Shown here in pieces: positions 1-8,671 of a DNA stretch of 64,000 nt. Origin of the DNA: Vicinamibacterales bacterium. GTDB taxonomy: Bacteria > Acidobacteriota > Vicinamibacteria > Vicinamibacterales > UBA2999. The stretch is taken from positions 62,001 through 126,000 of the forward strand of contig JAWKHS010000009.1 of NCBI GenBank assembly GCA_041394705.1, read 5' to 3'. The stretch's first letter is position 1. Every line of letters begins with the position of its first letter. The translations under genes and the position numbers were made by a program. Under the pieces are notes generated by a model that ran no database searches, was not told where the DNA came from, and was given only the letters and a program-made list of their open reading frames with translations.

Positions 1-40
1 AGCGCAGCGACTCTACCCGACACGGACGAGCCCGGCAAGA

Positions 41-59
41 CGCGATCCGCCGGATCGCG
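41..59. other. Perfect 8-bp inverted repeat near window edge
   Basis: CGCGATCC and GGATCGCG are separated by three bases and would form a strong hairpin. It lies about 100 bases upstream of the first complete gene and could be the end of a gene that starts before the window or a terminator-like structure. There is no following T-run. I see no gene in the first 140 bases. Confidence 0.35.
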
Positions 60-143
60 GCCGTCCGACGAAGATGGGCGAGACAAGATCGAGACAATCG
101 GGAGCCGCGTGCGGGCGTCGGCCGCGCGACGGCATCCCAGGCG

Positions 144-149
144 TAGAGT
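144..149 (+). promoter_or_regulatory. -10-like TAGAGT close to start codon
   Basis: TAGAGT ends 6 bases before the ATG at 156 and no Shine-Dalgarno is present, which fits a leaderless transcript. No convincing -35 box is visible. Confidence 0.45.
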
Positions 150-155
150 GGTGGC

Positions 156-947
156 ATGCCGACCGTCCACCCCGCCGCCCGTGCCCTCGCGTTCGTCCTG
201 CTCGCCGTGCCGGCGGGGGCGGCCGCGCAACCCGCGTCCCCGTCCCGTCCGGACCTGTACAAGTTCGTCACCATCCAGGCGGCGCCGGGAGAGCTCCCCG
301 AGCTCCTGGCCTTGTACCGCCAGCGGGTCCCGGTCCTGGCATCGAATGGCGACGAGCTGCCGGTCGTGGTCCGGCACTCCCAGGGCGACCGGTGGGATCT
401 GCTCCTCATCTATCCCATGGGCAGGAGCTTCGCCGAGTTCTACGCCCCGGAGCGCGCCGCCAGGCGCGACCAGGCCGCCAAGGCGTCGGGCGTGACGAAT
501 GCCGCGTTTCAGGAGCAGCTCTACGCGCACATCGCCTGGCACGAGGACGTCTTCGTCTGGGGCCCGCCGCTCGCGGAGCTGCGGGCCTACGTGGCCGGGA
601 CGACGGTGGCCCACCTGGAGATGATGCAGGCACGGGCGGGCCAGCACGAGGCGTTGACGCGCGAGCGATACATGGAGAGCGACTTCAACGTGAACCGCGG
701 ACGGCCCCGGATGCTGGTCTTCACCCACGAACAGGGGGCCGCCTGGGACGTCATCACGCTGGACGCGTGGAAGGACTGGCGCCAGTACGGCGAGGCGCAG
801 ATGGTGCCGTCCGCCGTCTCGGAGGCGGCCGCCACGAAGGCGGGCTTCCCGAACGCCGATGCGGTCGGGGTGACGATGCGGCGCTACATCAACACCCACC
901 ACGACACGCTGGGATCGTTCGTCCCGCTCGCGCCATCCATGAAATAA
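156..947 (+). CDS. Secreted protein of unknown function with two related halves
   Basis: 263 residues. The N-terminus (about residues 1-25) is a Sec signal peptide with a hydrophobic core ending in an AxA-Q cleavage region. The mature part has two halves, about 30-110 and 120-250, each opening with a beta strand followed by a helix and rich in aromatic residues (YKFVTIQA, WDLLLIYPM, then VAHLEMMQA, WDVITLDAW). This looks like a tandem dimeric alpha/beta-barrel (NIPSNAP/ABM-like) arrangement. No catalytic motif is evident, so the function is unknown. The ATG at 156 was chosen because it begins the signal peptide and follows a -10-like TAGAGT by 6 bases. It appears to be a single-gene unit. Confidence 0.8.
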   Translation: MPTVHPAARALAFVLLAVPAGAAAQPASPSRPDLYKFVTIQAAPGELPELLALYRQRVPVLASNGDELPVVVRHSQGDRWDLLLIYPMGRSFAEFYAPERAARRDQAAKASGVTNAAFQEQLYAHIAWHEDVFVWGPPLAELRAYVAGTTVAHLEMMQARAGQHEALTRERYMESDFNVNRGRPRMLVFTHEQGAAWDVITLDAWKDWRQYGEAQMVPSAVSEAAATKAGFPNADAVGVTMRRYINTHHDTLGSFVPLAPSMK

Positions 948-1072
948 ATCCGGCGCGGCCGTCTACGAGCGTAGAGTCGAGGTTTGGGCGGCTGTCGGGA
1001 CGCGCGCGCCGGCCGGCGGAGCACGGTCGGGCGCGACGGTGTGGCGTCCCCGCTGCCCACAGGAGGTCTGCG

Positions 1073-1366
1073 ATGGCGAAGACGGCCAAGAAGACGACCA
1101 CCTCCCGGACGCACGCGAAGCGCGCGGGCAAGCCGGTCACGCAAGCCCCACGCGGCATCAGGGCGGCACGGGTCCGGCCGTCGGCCAAGGATCTGGACAT
1201 CCGCGACCGGCTCAAGGTTGGGCCGCGGCGTCAGGCCGGGCCGCCGCTGACCGGGGCCACGCACCCCACGCTGGCAGCCAAGGCCATCCGCGAAGAGGTC
1301 CTGCCCCCGCCGACGAACCCGTCCACTCGACGCCCGACGAACAGCCGAAGCTCGAAGAAGAGGTGA
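1073..1366 (+). CDS. Small lysine/arginine-rich basic protein
   Basis: 97 residues, extremely basic: the first 40 are rich in Lys, Thr, Ala and Arg (MAKTAKKTTTSRTHAKRAGK), and the C-terminus ends in Ser/Lys/Arg. The composition is like histone-H1-tail or nucleic-acid-binding tails, but no fold is recognised. The start is well supported by AGGAGGT at 1061-1067, five bases before the ATG. It lies 3 bases upstream of the BNR-repeat gene and is probably cotranscribed with it. A role in binding nucleic acid or the cell envelope is only a guess from charge. Confidence 0.7.
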   Translation: MAKTAKKTTTSRTHAKRAGKPVTQAPRGIRAARVRPSAKDLDIRDRLKVGPRRQAGPPLTGATHPTLAAKAIREEVLPPPTNPSTRRPTNSRSSKKR

Positions 1367-1369
1367 CCC

Positions 1370-2578
1370 ATGGCGCTCACGCTCCTGCAGAACATCGGGC
1401 TCCCGGACTCCGCCTCGAGCCAGCTCACGTCGACGGTCGGCGAACCGACGGCCGCCGCCAACGGCCAGCAGCTCTTCATGACCGGCAACTGGTTCGCCTC
1501 GCGCTCCACCAACGGCGGCAGTTCCTGGACGCTGGTCGATCCGTTCTCGAGCTTCCCCGCGACGGCCGGCGGCTTCTGCTGCGACCAGATCGTGCTGCAC
1601 GACGCGCGGCACGGCCTCTGGCTGTGGCTGCTCCAGTATTCGCAGTCGTCCACGGGCGGCAACATCTTCCGCCTGGCGGTGAGCCGGGACGCGAGCTTCG
1701 GCAGCTGGTACTACTGGGACTTCGCGCCGCGCGACCTCAACACGTCGTGGGCGCGCCAGTGGTTCGACTACCCCGACATGGCGTTCACGAGCGAGCAGCT
1801 GTTCGTCACGTTCAACATGTTCTCGGGTGACGACTGGCAGCGCGCCGTGGTCTTCAGGTTCCCCCTGGCCACGCTGGCCTCGGCCGGGTCGCTCGGGTAT
1901 CGCTGGTGGGCCACGACCGGCAACGGCTCGATCAAGTTGACGCGGGGCGCGGCCTCCACCATGTACATGGGGAGCCACAACAGCGTCAGCCAGATCCGCG
2001 TCTTCCAGTGGGCGGATTCCGCCTCGTCCATCTCCTCGACGACCGTCAACATCCGTCCGTGGCAGGCCGGTGCGTATTCGGCCCCTGGGCCCGGCGGCGT
2101 GAACTGGCTCGGGCGTCTCGATCAGCGCATCACCGGAGGCTGGGTGGGCGGCGGCCAGATCGGCTTCATGTGGTCGGCCAACCGCGACTCCTCGCATCCG
2201 ATGCCCTACATCCGCGTGGTCCGCATCCGCGAGACGACCAAGGCGCTGGTGGACGAGCCCGACATCTGGAGCCGGACCAACGCCTGGGCCTATCCGGCGG
2301 CGGCGCCCAACGCAAACGGGGTGGTCGGGTTCAGTGCGTTCTACGGGGGCGGGGCCAGGCACCCGAGCCACGTCGTCGGCGTGAGGACCGCGTCCGGCTG
2401 GTCGGCGACGATCACGCGCGCGGGCACGCACAGCCCCCCGGATCAGTCGTGGGGTGACTACCTGTCGTGCGTGACGGCCCATCCGGACGCCACGCAGTGG
2501 GTCGCGTCGGGGTACACGCTGCAGGGCGGCACGTCGCGCAAGGACATCGAGCCGCGCTACGTGCGCTTCCGCGCCTGA
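1370..2578 (+). CDS. BNR/sialidase-fold protein without a signal peptide
   Basis: 402 residues. Repeated short segments with an Asp-box flavour, such as the RSTNGGSSWTLVD region near residue 45 and other Trp/Gly-rich beta stretches, indicate a six-bladed sialidase-like propeller. The N-terminus (MALTLLQNIGLPDSASSQL) is not a Sec or Tat signal, which is unusual because such propellers are normally extracytoplasmic. I see no clear sialidase Arg triad, so enzymatic activity is uncertain. It starts 3 bases after the basic small protein ends, with a purine-rich GAAGAAGAGG acting as ribosome-binding site. It is followed 15 bases later by a 46-residue membrane peptide, which suggests a three-gene operon. 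Confidence 0.75.
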   Translation: MALTLLQNIGLPDSASSQLTSTVGEPTAAANGQQLFMTGNWFASRSTNGGSSWTLVDPFSSFPATAGGFCCDQIVLHDARHGLWLWLLQYSQSSTGGNIFRLAVSRDASFGSWYYWDFAPRDLNTSWARQWFDYPDMAFTSEQLFVTFNMFSGDDWQRAVVFRFPLATLASAGSLGYRWWATTGNGSIKLTRGAASTMYMGSHNSVSQIRVFQWADSASSISSTTVNIRPWQAGAYSAPGPGGVNWLGRLDQRITGGWVGGGQIGFMWSANRDSSHPMPYIRVVRIRETTKALVDEPDIWSRTNAWAYPAAAPNANGVVGFSAFYGGGARHPSHVVGVRTASGWSATITRAGTHSPPDQSWGDYLSCVTAHPDATQWVASGYTLQGGTSRKDIEPRYVRFRA

Positions 2579-2593
2579 GGACCGGAGGGTCTC

Positions 2594-2734
2594 ATGGACT
2601 TCATCGAACGCCTGTTCTCGTTCGCCCCCGATGGGGGGTCCGGCGCCCTCGAGGCGCTGCTGTTCCTGATGCCACTCGCCGGCGTCGTGTTCCTGCGGAT
2701 ACGCCGCGGCGCCGCCGCCCGCCGCTGGCGGTAG
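2594..2734 (+). CDS. 46-residue single-pass membrane peptide
   Basis: A short frame of 46 codons with GGAGGG (2584-2589) placed four bases before the ATG. The product starts MDFIERLFSF, has a hydrophobic stretch around residues 19-36 (ALEALLFLMPLAGVVFLRI) and ends in a strongly basic tail (RIRRGAAARRWR), so it should be a small inner-membrane peptide. It follows the BNR gene by 15 bases and is probably the third gene of the 1073-2734 operon. Function unknown. The good ribosome-binding site, the coherent membrane segment and the tight spacing argue that it is real despite its size. Confidence 0.6.
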   Translation: MDFIERLFSFAPDGGSGALEALLFLMPLAGVVFLRIRRGAAARRWR

Positions 2735-2949
2735 AGCCGGCTGGCTCGTCGTGGACGGGCGCGGCACCGGTCCGCGCCCCGTCCCACCACGCGCATCGGG
2801 GCCCCCCGCCAGGTGCACGATTCTGATAGCCGGCCAGGGCGGCGGCGCCGGAGACTGTCGCGGGCCCGGCGGCCGGACCCGCGCGGCGCGCCGCTCCGGC
2901 GGGCCGTTTGCGTCTCGTTCGGCCGGCGAGTGCCTGTAGAGTACTCCGC
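2735..2949. other. Intergenic region with -10-like TAGAGT
   Basis: 215 bases of GC-rich spacer. The only signal I see is TAGAGT at 2937-2942, seven bases before the ATG at 2950, again without a Shine-Dalgarno. No terminator with a T-run was found after the small membrane peptide. Confidence 0.4.
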
Positions 2950-4326
2950 ATGCGAACGGCAACGACGACCGCGATCCTCCTGGCGGCCTTGGGCGCCGGC
3001 GCGCTGGCGGCGCCAGGCGACCTTCCGCCCTACTGTGCCGTGGCCACGCCGGGGACCGCGGTCCGCGCGGTGCGTCCGGGCCCCGGCGATCCGCCGCTCG
3101 ACGACGTCAACTGGTTCGCGCGGCCCGTGCCGAACGCGAGCGGCCGGCACGTCGTGGCCGCGGCGTCCCACGACCTGAACTACCTCTTCGACCTGGACTC
3201 CGGCGCGCGCATCCGCATCCCGGACAAGTCAGACGCCGTGGCCACGCCCGACGGCCGCTACGTCACCGTGCCCTCGCACTACACCGCGACGAACGCCATC
3301 AACTTCTACGATGCCGCGACGCTGCTGGCGCGGCTCGACGCCCGCCAGGACGCGGCCGACGTGGCGCCCGCGTACGCGCACACGCATCCCAACGTCCACG
3401 ACGTCTACTACCAGTCCGTGGGCGTCGTATCGCAGTCCGGCACGGCGCGGGACGGCACGACGGTCTACCGGATGATGTTCTCGGGGTCCACGGAACCCAA
3501 GATGCCGGGCTTCCGCGTCGTGGACTACACCTTCGTCACCCGCGGCGGGGCGCTGACCGTCACGCCGACGGTGCCGATGCGCCTGTGTCCACAGATCACG
3601 CGCGACCTGGCCACGCCCTTCATCTCGAAGGACGGCCGGTACGTGGCCGCGCACGACGACAGCAAGACGGGCCAGCCCGCCTCGCTCAAGATTTTCGAGA
3701 TCCTCGGCACCGACCCGGCAGGCGAGACCTCGACCTGCGCCGAACGGGTGGACCTGGGCTTCGCGGCGGGCAAGGCCGACTTCAGCTTCGACGGCTCCCA
3801 GCTCACGTTCCATATCAGCAAGTACGACTACCTCACGCCCTTCGTCAGCGGCGGCATCCGCGCGCCGGCCATCACCGACGTGGTCGTCGTGGACCTGACG
3901 AAGGACGCCGCCGGACGGATCACGGGCGCCGGCCCGATGGCCAGGGTCACGACGTCCACGATCGAGGGCGTCGGCCACTACTTTCCCGCCTTCTTCCCCG
4001 ACGGCACGCTCTTCTACATCGCCAACCTCGTCCCGCGCGACGCCGAGGCGCCCAAGCGCTTCGAGCTGCGCGTCGTGGACCCGGCCGCCGAGCGCCGCGC
4101 GGCGAGCGTCTTCGCCTCGCCCGCGCTGCGCGAGGCCGCCGACGCGATCGGCCACCTGTGGAAGGACGCCTGCGCGCCGGAGCTCGCGCCGTTCCGGCCG
4201 CAGGAGGCGGCCTGGGCGTCCCTGAGCCTGTCCAGCGCACAGTGCCGCCAGCTGGTCGAGGACCGCTGGAAGCCCGCCACCGATGCCCGCAAGGCCGGGC
4301 TGCTCGCCGCGTGCGACGCCCGCTGA
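2950..4326 (+). CDS. Secreted beta-propeller protein (TolB/WD40-like)
   Basis: 458 residues. Signal peptide about residues 1-21 (MRTATTTAILLAALGAGALA). The mature protein contains repeated propeller-blade segments, for example SDAVATPDGRYVTVPSHY, ISKDGRYVAAHDD, ADFSFDGSQLTFHIS and YFPAFFPDGTLFYIA, typical of TolB-like/lactonase-like propellers. The last 70 residues are helical and contain paired cysteines. No catalytic motif is recognised. The ATG at 2950 is chosen over an upstream in-frame codon because it starts the signal peptide and sits 7 bases after TAGAGT. The cupin gene follows 17 bases later, so the two are probably cotranscribed. Confidence 0.8.
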   Translation: MRTATTTAILLAALGAGALAAPGDLPPYCAVATPGTAVRAVRPGPGDPPLDDVNWFARPVPNASGRHVVAAASHDLNYLFDLDSGARIRIPDKSDAVATPDGRYVTVPSHYTATNAINFYDAATLLARLDARQDAADVAPAYAHTHPNVHDVYYQSVGVVSQSGTARDGTTVYRMMFSGSTEPKMPGFRVVDYTFVTRGGALTVTPTVPMRLCPQITRDLATPFISKDGRYVAAHDDSKTGQPASLKIFEILGTDPAGETSTCAERVDLGFAAGKADFSFDGSQLTFHISKYDYLTPFVSGGIRAPAITDVVVVDLTKDAAGRITGAGPMARVTTSTIEGVGHYFPAFFPDGTLFYIANLVPRDAEAPKRFELRVVDPAAERRAASVFASPALREAADAIGHLWKDACAPELAPFRPQEAAWASLSLSSAQCRQLVEDRWKPATDARKAGLLAACDAR

Positions 4327-4343
4327 CCACCGGAGCCCCGTCG

Positions 4344-4772
4344 ATGAAACGACCGCTCGTGTTCCTGGCCGCCCTGGCGCTCACCGGCGCCGTAGGCGCC
4401 GCGCAGTCCCCGCCGCACACCATCGTCCAGCTCGACGATCTGAAATGGGGCGCGGGCAACCGCGGTGTCACGACGACGATCGCCGAAGGGAATCCGCGCG
4501 AGGCCGGTCCCTTCACGATGATGCTGAAGCTCGCCGACGGCGCCTTCATCCCGCCGCACTTCCACAACGTGGACAAGCGTCTGGTGGTGGTGAAGGGCGA
4601 ACTCCTCATGGGCCACGGCGATGCCATCGACGTCGAGTCCACGACGGCGGTGCCGGTCGGCGGCGTGGCCGTCGTGCGCGCCAACACCCATCACTACGAG
4701 GGTGGCCGCGGCGAGACGATCGTCGCGCTCATCGCGAATGGGCCGTTCACGACGACGATGCTCACCCGCTGA
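4344..4772 (+). CDS. Secreted cupin-domain protein
   Basis: 142 residues with a signal peptide (MKRPLVFLAALALTGAVGAA). The rest is one cupin barrel: the first motif contains PPHFHNVDK with the metal-binding His pair and is followed by KGELLMGHG; the second motif region has ANTHHYEGG. This matches the small cupin/DUF4437-like proteins that bind a metal in the periplasm. Substrate unknown. It lies 17 bases after the beta-propeller gene and its last 35 bases overlap the proposed start of the next gene, suggesting one transcript for 2950-5496. Confidence 0.8.
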   Translation: MKRPLVFLAALALTGAVGAAQSPPHTIVQLDDLKWGAGNRGVTTTIAEGNPREAGPFTMMLKLADGAFIPPHFHNVDKRLVVVKGELLMGHGDAIDVESTTAVPVGGVAVVRANTHHYEGGRGETIVALIANGPFTTTMLTR

Positions 4773-5496
4773 CGCGGGTGCCCTCCTGACGGGACTCCTC
4801 GCGGCCTCGCTGCTGGCCGTCCCGCCGGTGACACGGGCGTCGGCTGGCCAGGCGCCGGCGCCCTGCCGCGCGGAAGCCGACCGGCAGCGCCTCGCCTGGG
4901 GCGCGGTGGCACCGCCGCGGATGCAGCCGACGACCACGGACGGGACCATCGTGGAGCATTGGCCCACCCGCGCGCTGGGCGCCTGGATCGTCGACGCGCG
5001 CGGACCGCGCACCACGGTGCTCACGCGCGTCACGGCAGGGGCGATCACGCGCGTCGAGTGGTCCGCGGCGTGCGCAACCGTCGAAACGCGGCGCGACCGC
5101 ACACCCGTACCGGGGCCGCGCTTCACGGATCGCGACCTGGCCGAGCGCCTGTCCGCGGGCGACGCCGGCGTGATCTACGTCTGGGCACCGCACATGCCGC
5201 TGTCGATCGACGCGGCTGGCGCGCTCCGCGAGGCGGCCGCGCGCCGGCGCCTGCCCGTCGAGATCGTCCTGCACCCGGACGCCGACCGCGCCTTCGCCGC
5301 GCGCGTCGCCGACGAGCACGGCTGGGACGCCGCGGCGCTCCGCGTCGCCGATTCGGTGGAGCTGACGTTCCGCGACGTGTTCGTGCACGCGCCGGCCGCG
5401 CAGGCCTGGGCGAACGGACGGCTGGTCGGCAGCGCGTACCCGGGCGGGCACACGGCCGACGAGTACGGGCGCTACCTGGACCGCGTGCTGCCCTGA
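4738..5496 (+). CDS. Secreted protein with a thioredoxin-fold-like C-terminal half
   Basis: About 252 residues from the ATG at 4738, which gives a signal peptide with a basic n-region (MGRSRRRCSPAD) and the hydrophobic core ALLTGLLAASLLAVPP. The start is uncertain and a later CTG is possible. Residues about 130-250 run VIYVWAPHMPLS, helix, VEIVLHPDAD, helix, then a strand and GRLVGSAYPGGHTADEY. This order resembles a thioredoxin fold in which the WCxxC site has become WAPHMPLS, so it would not be redox-active. This is inference from pattern, not a recognised family. It overlaps the cupin gene and is convergent with the methyltransferase gene, overlapping it by 25 bases. Confidence 0.65.
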   Translation: MGRSRRRCSPADAGALLTGLLAASLLAVPPVTRASAGQAPAPCRAEADRQRLAWGAVAPPRMQPTTTDGTIVEHWPTRALGAWIVDARGPRTTVLTRVTAGAITRVEWSAACATVETRRDRTPVPGPRFTDRDLAERLSAGDAGVIYVWAPHMPLSIDAAGALREAAARRRLPVEIVLHPDADRAFAARVADEHGWDAAALRVADSVELTFRDVFVHAPAAQAWANGRLVGSAYPGGHTADEYGRYLDRVLP

Positions 5497-6065
5497 TCGG
5501 CCGCTGGCGCCGGCACCGTCCACAGGAAGATCTCCTCGCCCTCCACGCGCGCCGTGCGGTCGGGCGGCCAGTCGGCCAGCCGGAACTGGTGGGACACGAT
5601 GCGGGCGCCGGGCCGGAGCTCGCGCCTGAGCTTTGGCGTGATCTCGCGCGTGATGCCCACCGAGAGGTACAGCAGCACGACGGTGGCCTCGGACACGTCG
5701 GCGGTGTAGAGATCGCCTTCCACGAAGCGCACGCGGTCGGCCACGCCGCCGTCGGCCGCGATCTGCCGCGACCGCTCGACGAGGTGCGGCTGGATCTCGA
5801 TGCCCACGCCGCGCGCGCCGTGCTGCTGCGCCGCAAGGACCACGAGCCGGCCGTCGCCGGAGCCGAGGTCGTAGACGACATCGCCGGGACCGACCCCGCC
5901 CAGGGCGAGCATCGCCTCGGCCACGGTCTGTGCCGTCGGCGTGAAGTAGATGTCCGGCGCGCGGGCCGGCGCGGCCGTCTGGCCGGCGGCGCGTGTGCCG
6001 GGCACGGCCGCGAACGACACGGCCGCCGCGGCGACGAGGCCGGCCAGGGCCCGCGTGGCCGTCAC
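5472..6065 (-). CDS. Exported class I SAM-dependent methyltransferase
   Basis: 197 residues starting at a GTG that overlaps the TGA of the upstream P-type ATPase gene (GTGA), so translation is probably coupled. The first 28 residues look like a signal peptide (VTATRALAGLVAAAAVSFAA). The domain begins at IYFTPTAQTVAEAML and has motif I VVYDLGSGDGRLV and an acidic GIEIQPHLVE after strand 2, followed by VRFVEGDLYTAD. This is closest to the small lysine-methyltransferase-like (DOT1/ATPSCKMT-type) family. A signal peptide on a SAM-dependent enzyme is odd because SAM is cytoplasmic; the segment may instead be a membrane anchor with the domain inside. Confidence 0.8.
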   Translation of the reverse strand: MTATRALAGLVAAAAVSFAAVPGTRAAGQTAAPARAPDIYFTPTAQTVAEAMLALGGVGPGDVVYDLGSGDGRLVVLAAQQHGARGVGIEIQPHLVERSRQIAADGGVADRVRFVEGDLYTADVSEATVVLLYLSVGITREITPKLRRELRPGARIVSHQFRLADWPPDRTARVEGEEIFLWTVPAPAADQGSTRSR

Positions 6066-8536
6066 GCCCGGCCTCTGACGCGCCAGGCCCAACGTGCGGC
6101 GGCCTCGGCCTGGGCCCACGCCAGGGCCGCCGCGGCGAAGACCACGCCCCACAGCTCCAGGGGCAGGGCGGCCTGCCCCAGGAGCCGCGCCGTCGCCGGC
6201 AGGCCCGCCGCGAGCAGCTGCACGCCGATGCCGCCGGCCACGGCCATGTGCAGGTAGCGGTTCGGCAACGGGTGGATCCACGTGTGGCGGGCAGGATAGG
6301 TCAGGAGCAGCTGGCCGATGGCCATGAAGTGGAACGTCGCGGCCCGGGTGTCGTCGATGCCGTATCCCAGCCGCGGCAGCGCGCCCAGCAGCGCCAGCGC
6401 CAGCAGCGCCTTGAGCGTGCCGGCGCCCGCCACGAACCGGACCGACGGCGCGTCGAGGAGCGGCGCGTCGGGCGGACGCGGCGGCCGTCGCATCACGCCC
6501 GGCGTCTTGTCGAAGGCGAGCGCCAGCGCGGGCAGGCCGTCGGTCACGAGGTTGATCCACAGGATCTGCGCGGCCGTGAGCGGCAGCAGCACCTGGCCGT
6601 CGGCATCGCGCAGGCCGAGGGCGAACGCCAGCAGCGCGCCGCCGGCCACCAGCAGCACCTCGGAGAGGTTCGTCGAGAACAGGAAGCGGAGGAACGTCTG
6701 GATGTTCTCGTAGATGCCGCGGCCCTCCTCGACCGCACCGACGATGGTGGCGAAGTTGTCGTCGAGGAGCACGAGGTCGGCCACCTCGCGGCTCACGTCC
6801 GACCCGCGGATGCCCATGGCCACGCCCACGTCCGACCGCTTCAGGGCCGGGGCGTCGTTCACGCCGTCGCCCGTCATCGCGACGATCTCGCCCCGCGCCT
6901 GCAGGACCTCGACGAGCCGGAGCTTCTGTTCAGGCCGGACGCGCGCAAAGACGTTGACGTCCCGGGCCGCGTCCGCCAGCGCCCCTTGCGGAGAGCGGTC
7001 CAGGTCCTCGCCGGTGAGGACGCGCGTGCCTGGCACGCCGATGGACTGGGCCACGGCGAGCGCCGTGGCGGGATGATCCCCCGTGATCATGACGGTCCGG
7101 ATCCCGGCCGCCAGGGTCGTGGCGACGGCGTCCGGCACCTCGGCGCGCGGGGGATCCCACAGCACCGTGAGTCCCAGGAACTGCAGGCCGTCCTCGCGCT
7201 CGCCCTCGCCGCGGGCCAGGGCCAGCAGCCGGTAGCCGTCCCGCGCGTAGGCCTCGGCCTTGCCCGTCCAGGACGTCCGCTCGTCGCTCGACAGCCGGCT
7301 GCGGCGGAGGAGCTCCTCTGGCGCGCCCTTGAGATAGCTCGTGCGGCCGCCGTCCTCGACGACCGTCGCGCGCGCGAACTTCCAGGCGCTGTCGAACGGC
7401 CGTGACGAGACGAGGGGATGGGCGGCCCGGGCCGACGCCACGTCCACGCCGCGCGCGGCCACGTACCGGAGCAGTCCGAGATCGAGGGGATCGCCGACGT
7501 CGGACCCGGGCTCCGCGTCGTTGGCCAGGACCATGGCCCGGTGCGCGGACGCGAGATCCGCGGCGTCGACGACGCGCACGTCCATGCGGCTCTCGGTGAG
7601 GGTCCCCGTCTTGTCGGTGGCGATCACGGTCACCGACCCCAGGGCCTCGACGGCGGACAGCCGCCGCACCACGGCACGGTGCCGGGCCATGCGCTCCACG
7701 CCCAGGGCGAGCGCGACGGTGAGGACGGCGGGCAGGCCCTCGGGGACGGCGGCGACGGCCAGGGCGACGGCGAAGATGACCATTTCCGGCGCGCGTGCGA
7801 CGCCTTCGGCGGCGATCCCGGCCAGGCCGACCGCGGCGGCCAGACCCAGCACCCAGCGCGCAATCTGTCGGCCGAGCACGTCCACGCGCCGCTCCAGGGG
7901 CGTCTGGGCCGCGGTGATGTCGCCCAGGAGCGTGGCGAGCCGCCCCATCGCGCTCGCGGCGCCCGTCCTGGTCACCTCGGCGAACGCGTGGCCGCGCACG
8001 ATGAGAGTGCCGCTGAACACCTCGTCGCCGGGGCCTTTGTCCACGGGCACGGACTCGCCGGTCAGCAGGGCCTCGTCGAACATGGCCCCCTGGCCGCGCG
8101 CGATCGTGCCGTCGGCCGGCACGCGGTCGCCGGCCTCGACGCGCACGAGATCACCGGCGACGAGATCCGCCGTGGGCACGCGCACGAGGAGGCCGTCGCG
8201 CACGACCGACGCGTGCGCGGCCGCCAGTGTCTTCAGCCGCGCGAGCGCCGCCTCCGAGCGCCGCTCCTGGTAGAAGCCCAGCGCCGCGTTCAGCAGCAGG
8301 ATGACGGCAATGGCCGTGGCCTCGATCGGCCATCCGTGCGCACCCTCGAAGACCCACAGGCCCGCGTCGAAGAGCAGCGCCCCCAGGAGGATGACGACGA
8401 GCGGGCTCCGGAACTGGCCCGCGAGGCGCCGCCACGCCGGTACCGGCGGCGGCTCTGGCAGTGCGTTCGGGCCGTCGCGTCCCAGCCGCAGGGCGGCCTC
8501 GCGGGACGACAGCCCCTCGGTGGCGATCGTCGTCAT
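6062..8536 (-). CDS. P-type cation-transporting ATPase (P2 type)
   Basis: 824 residues, usual length for the family. Order: N-terminal cation-ATPase segment (1-40), first membrane hairpin (about 45-90), actuator domain with TGES at 159-162, second membrane pair with PEGL at 265-268, phosphorylation site DKTGT at 308-312, nucleotide domain, and hinge GDGVNDAPALK near 580, followed by six membrane helices. The PEGLPAV motif in M4 and the lack of heavy-metal CPC or N-terminal metal domains favour a P2A/P2B Ca2+/Mn2+-type or Na+/K+-like pump. The ion cannot be fixed from sequence alone. The methyltransferase gene follows with a 4-base overlap. A divalent-cation or H+ homeostasis role fits the neighbouring antiporter. 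Confidence 0.9.
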   Translation of the reverse strand: MTTIATEGLSSREAALRLGRDGPNALPEPPPVPAWRRLAGQFRSPLVVILLGALLFDAGLWVFEGAHGWPIEATAIAVILLLNAALGFYQERRSEAALARLKTLAAAHASVVRDGLLVRVPTADLVAGDLVRVEAGDRVPADGTIARGQGAMFDEALLTGESVPVDKGPGDEVFSGTLIVRGHAFAEVTRTGAASAMGRLATLLGDITAAQTPLERRVDVLGRQIARWVLGLAAAVGLAGIAAEGVARAPEMVIFAVALAVAAVPEGLPAVLTVALALGVERMARHRAVVRRLSAVEALGSVTVIATDKTGTLTESRMDVRVVDAADLASAHRAMVLANDAEPGSDVGDPLDLGLLRYVAARGVDVASARAAHPLVSSRPFDSAWKFARATVVEDGGRTSYLKGAPEELLRRSRLSSDERTSWTGKAEAYARDGYRLLALARGEGEREDGLQFLGLTVLWDPPRAEVPDAVATTLAAGIRTVMITGDHPATALAVAQSIGVPGTRVLTGEDLDRSPQGALADAARDVNVFARVRPEQKLRLVEVLQARGEIVAMTGDGVNDAPALKRSDVGVAMGIRGSDVSREVADLVLLDDNFATIVGAVEEGRGIYENIQTFLRFLFSTNLSEVLLVAGGALLAFALGLRDADGQVLLPLTAAQILWINLVTDGLPALALAFDKTPGVMRRPPRPPDAPLLDAPSVRFVAGAGTLKALLALALLGALPRLGYGIDDTRAATFHFMAIGQLLLTYPARHTWIHPLPNRYLHMAVAGGIGVQLLAAGLPATARLLGQAALPLELWGVVFAAAALAWAQAEAAARWAWRVRGRA

Positions 8537-8671
8537 GGGTGCCCGCCGGACCGCCGCCTCCCTCGGCCGCGGTCCGCGATCTCATGATGGCCCACCTCGC
8601 TCGCCCGTGGCGATGTTCCGGTCGCTCCAGTCGAGCTGCGCGGGCGGGACCGCGGCGGTGCCGGGCCGTCG

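Noticed and set aside
884..2962. 692-codon open frame on the minus strand
   Set aside because: It lies antisense to the BNR operon and has shadow composition.
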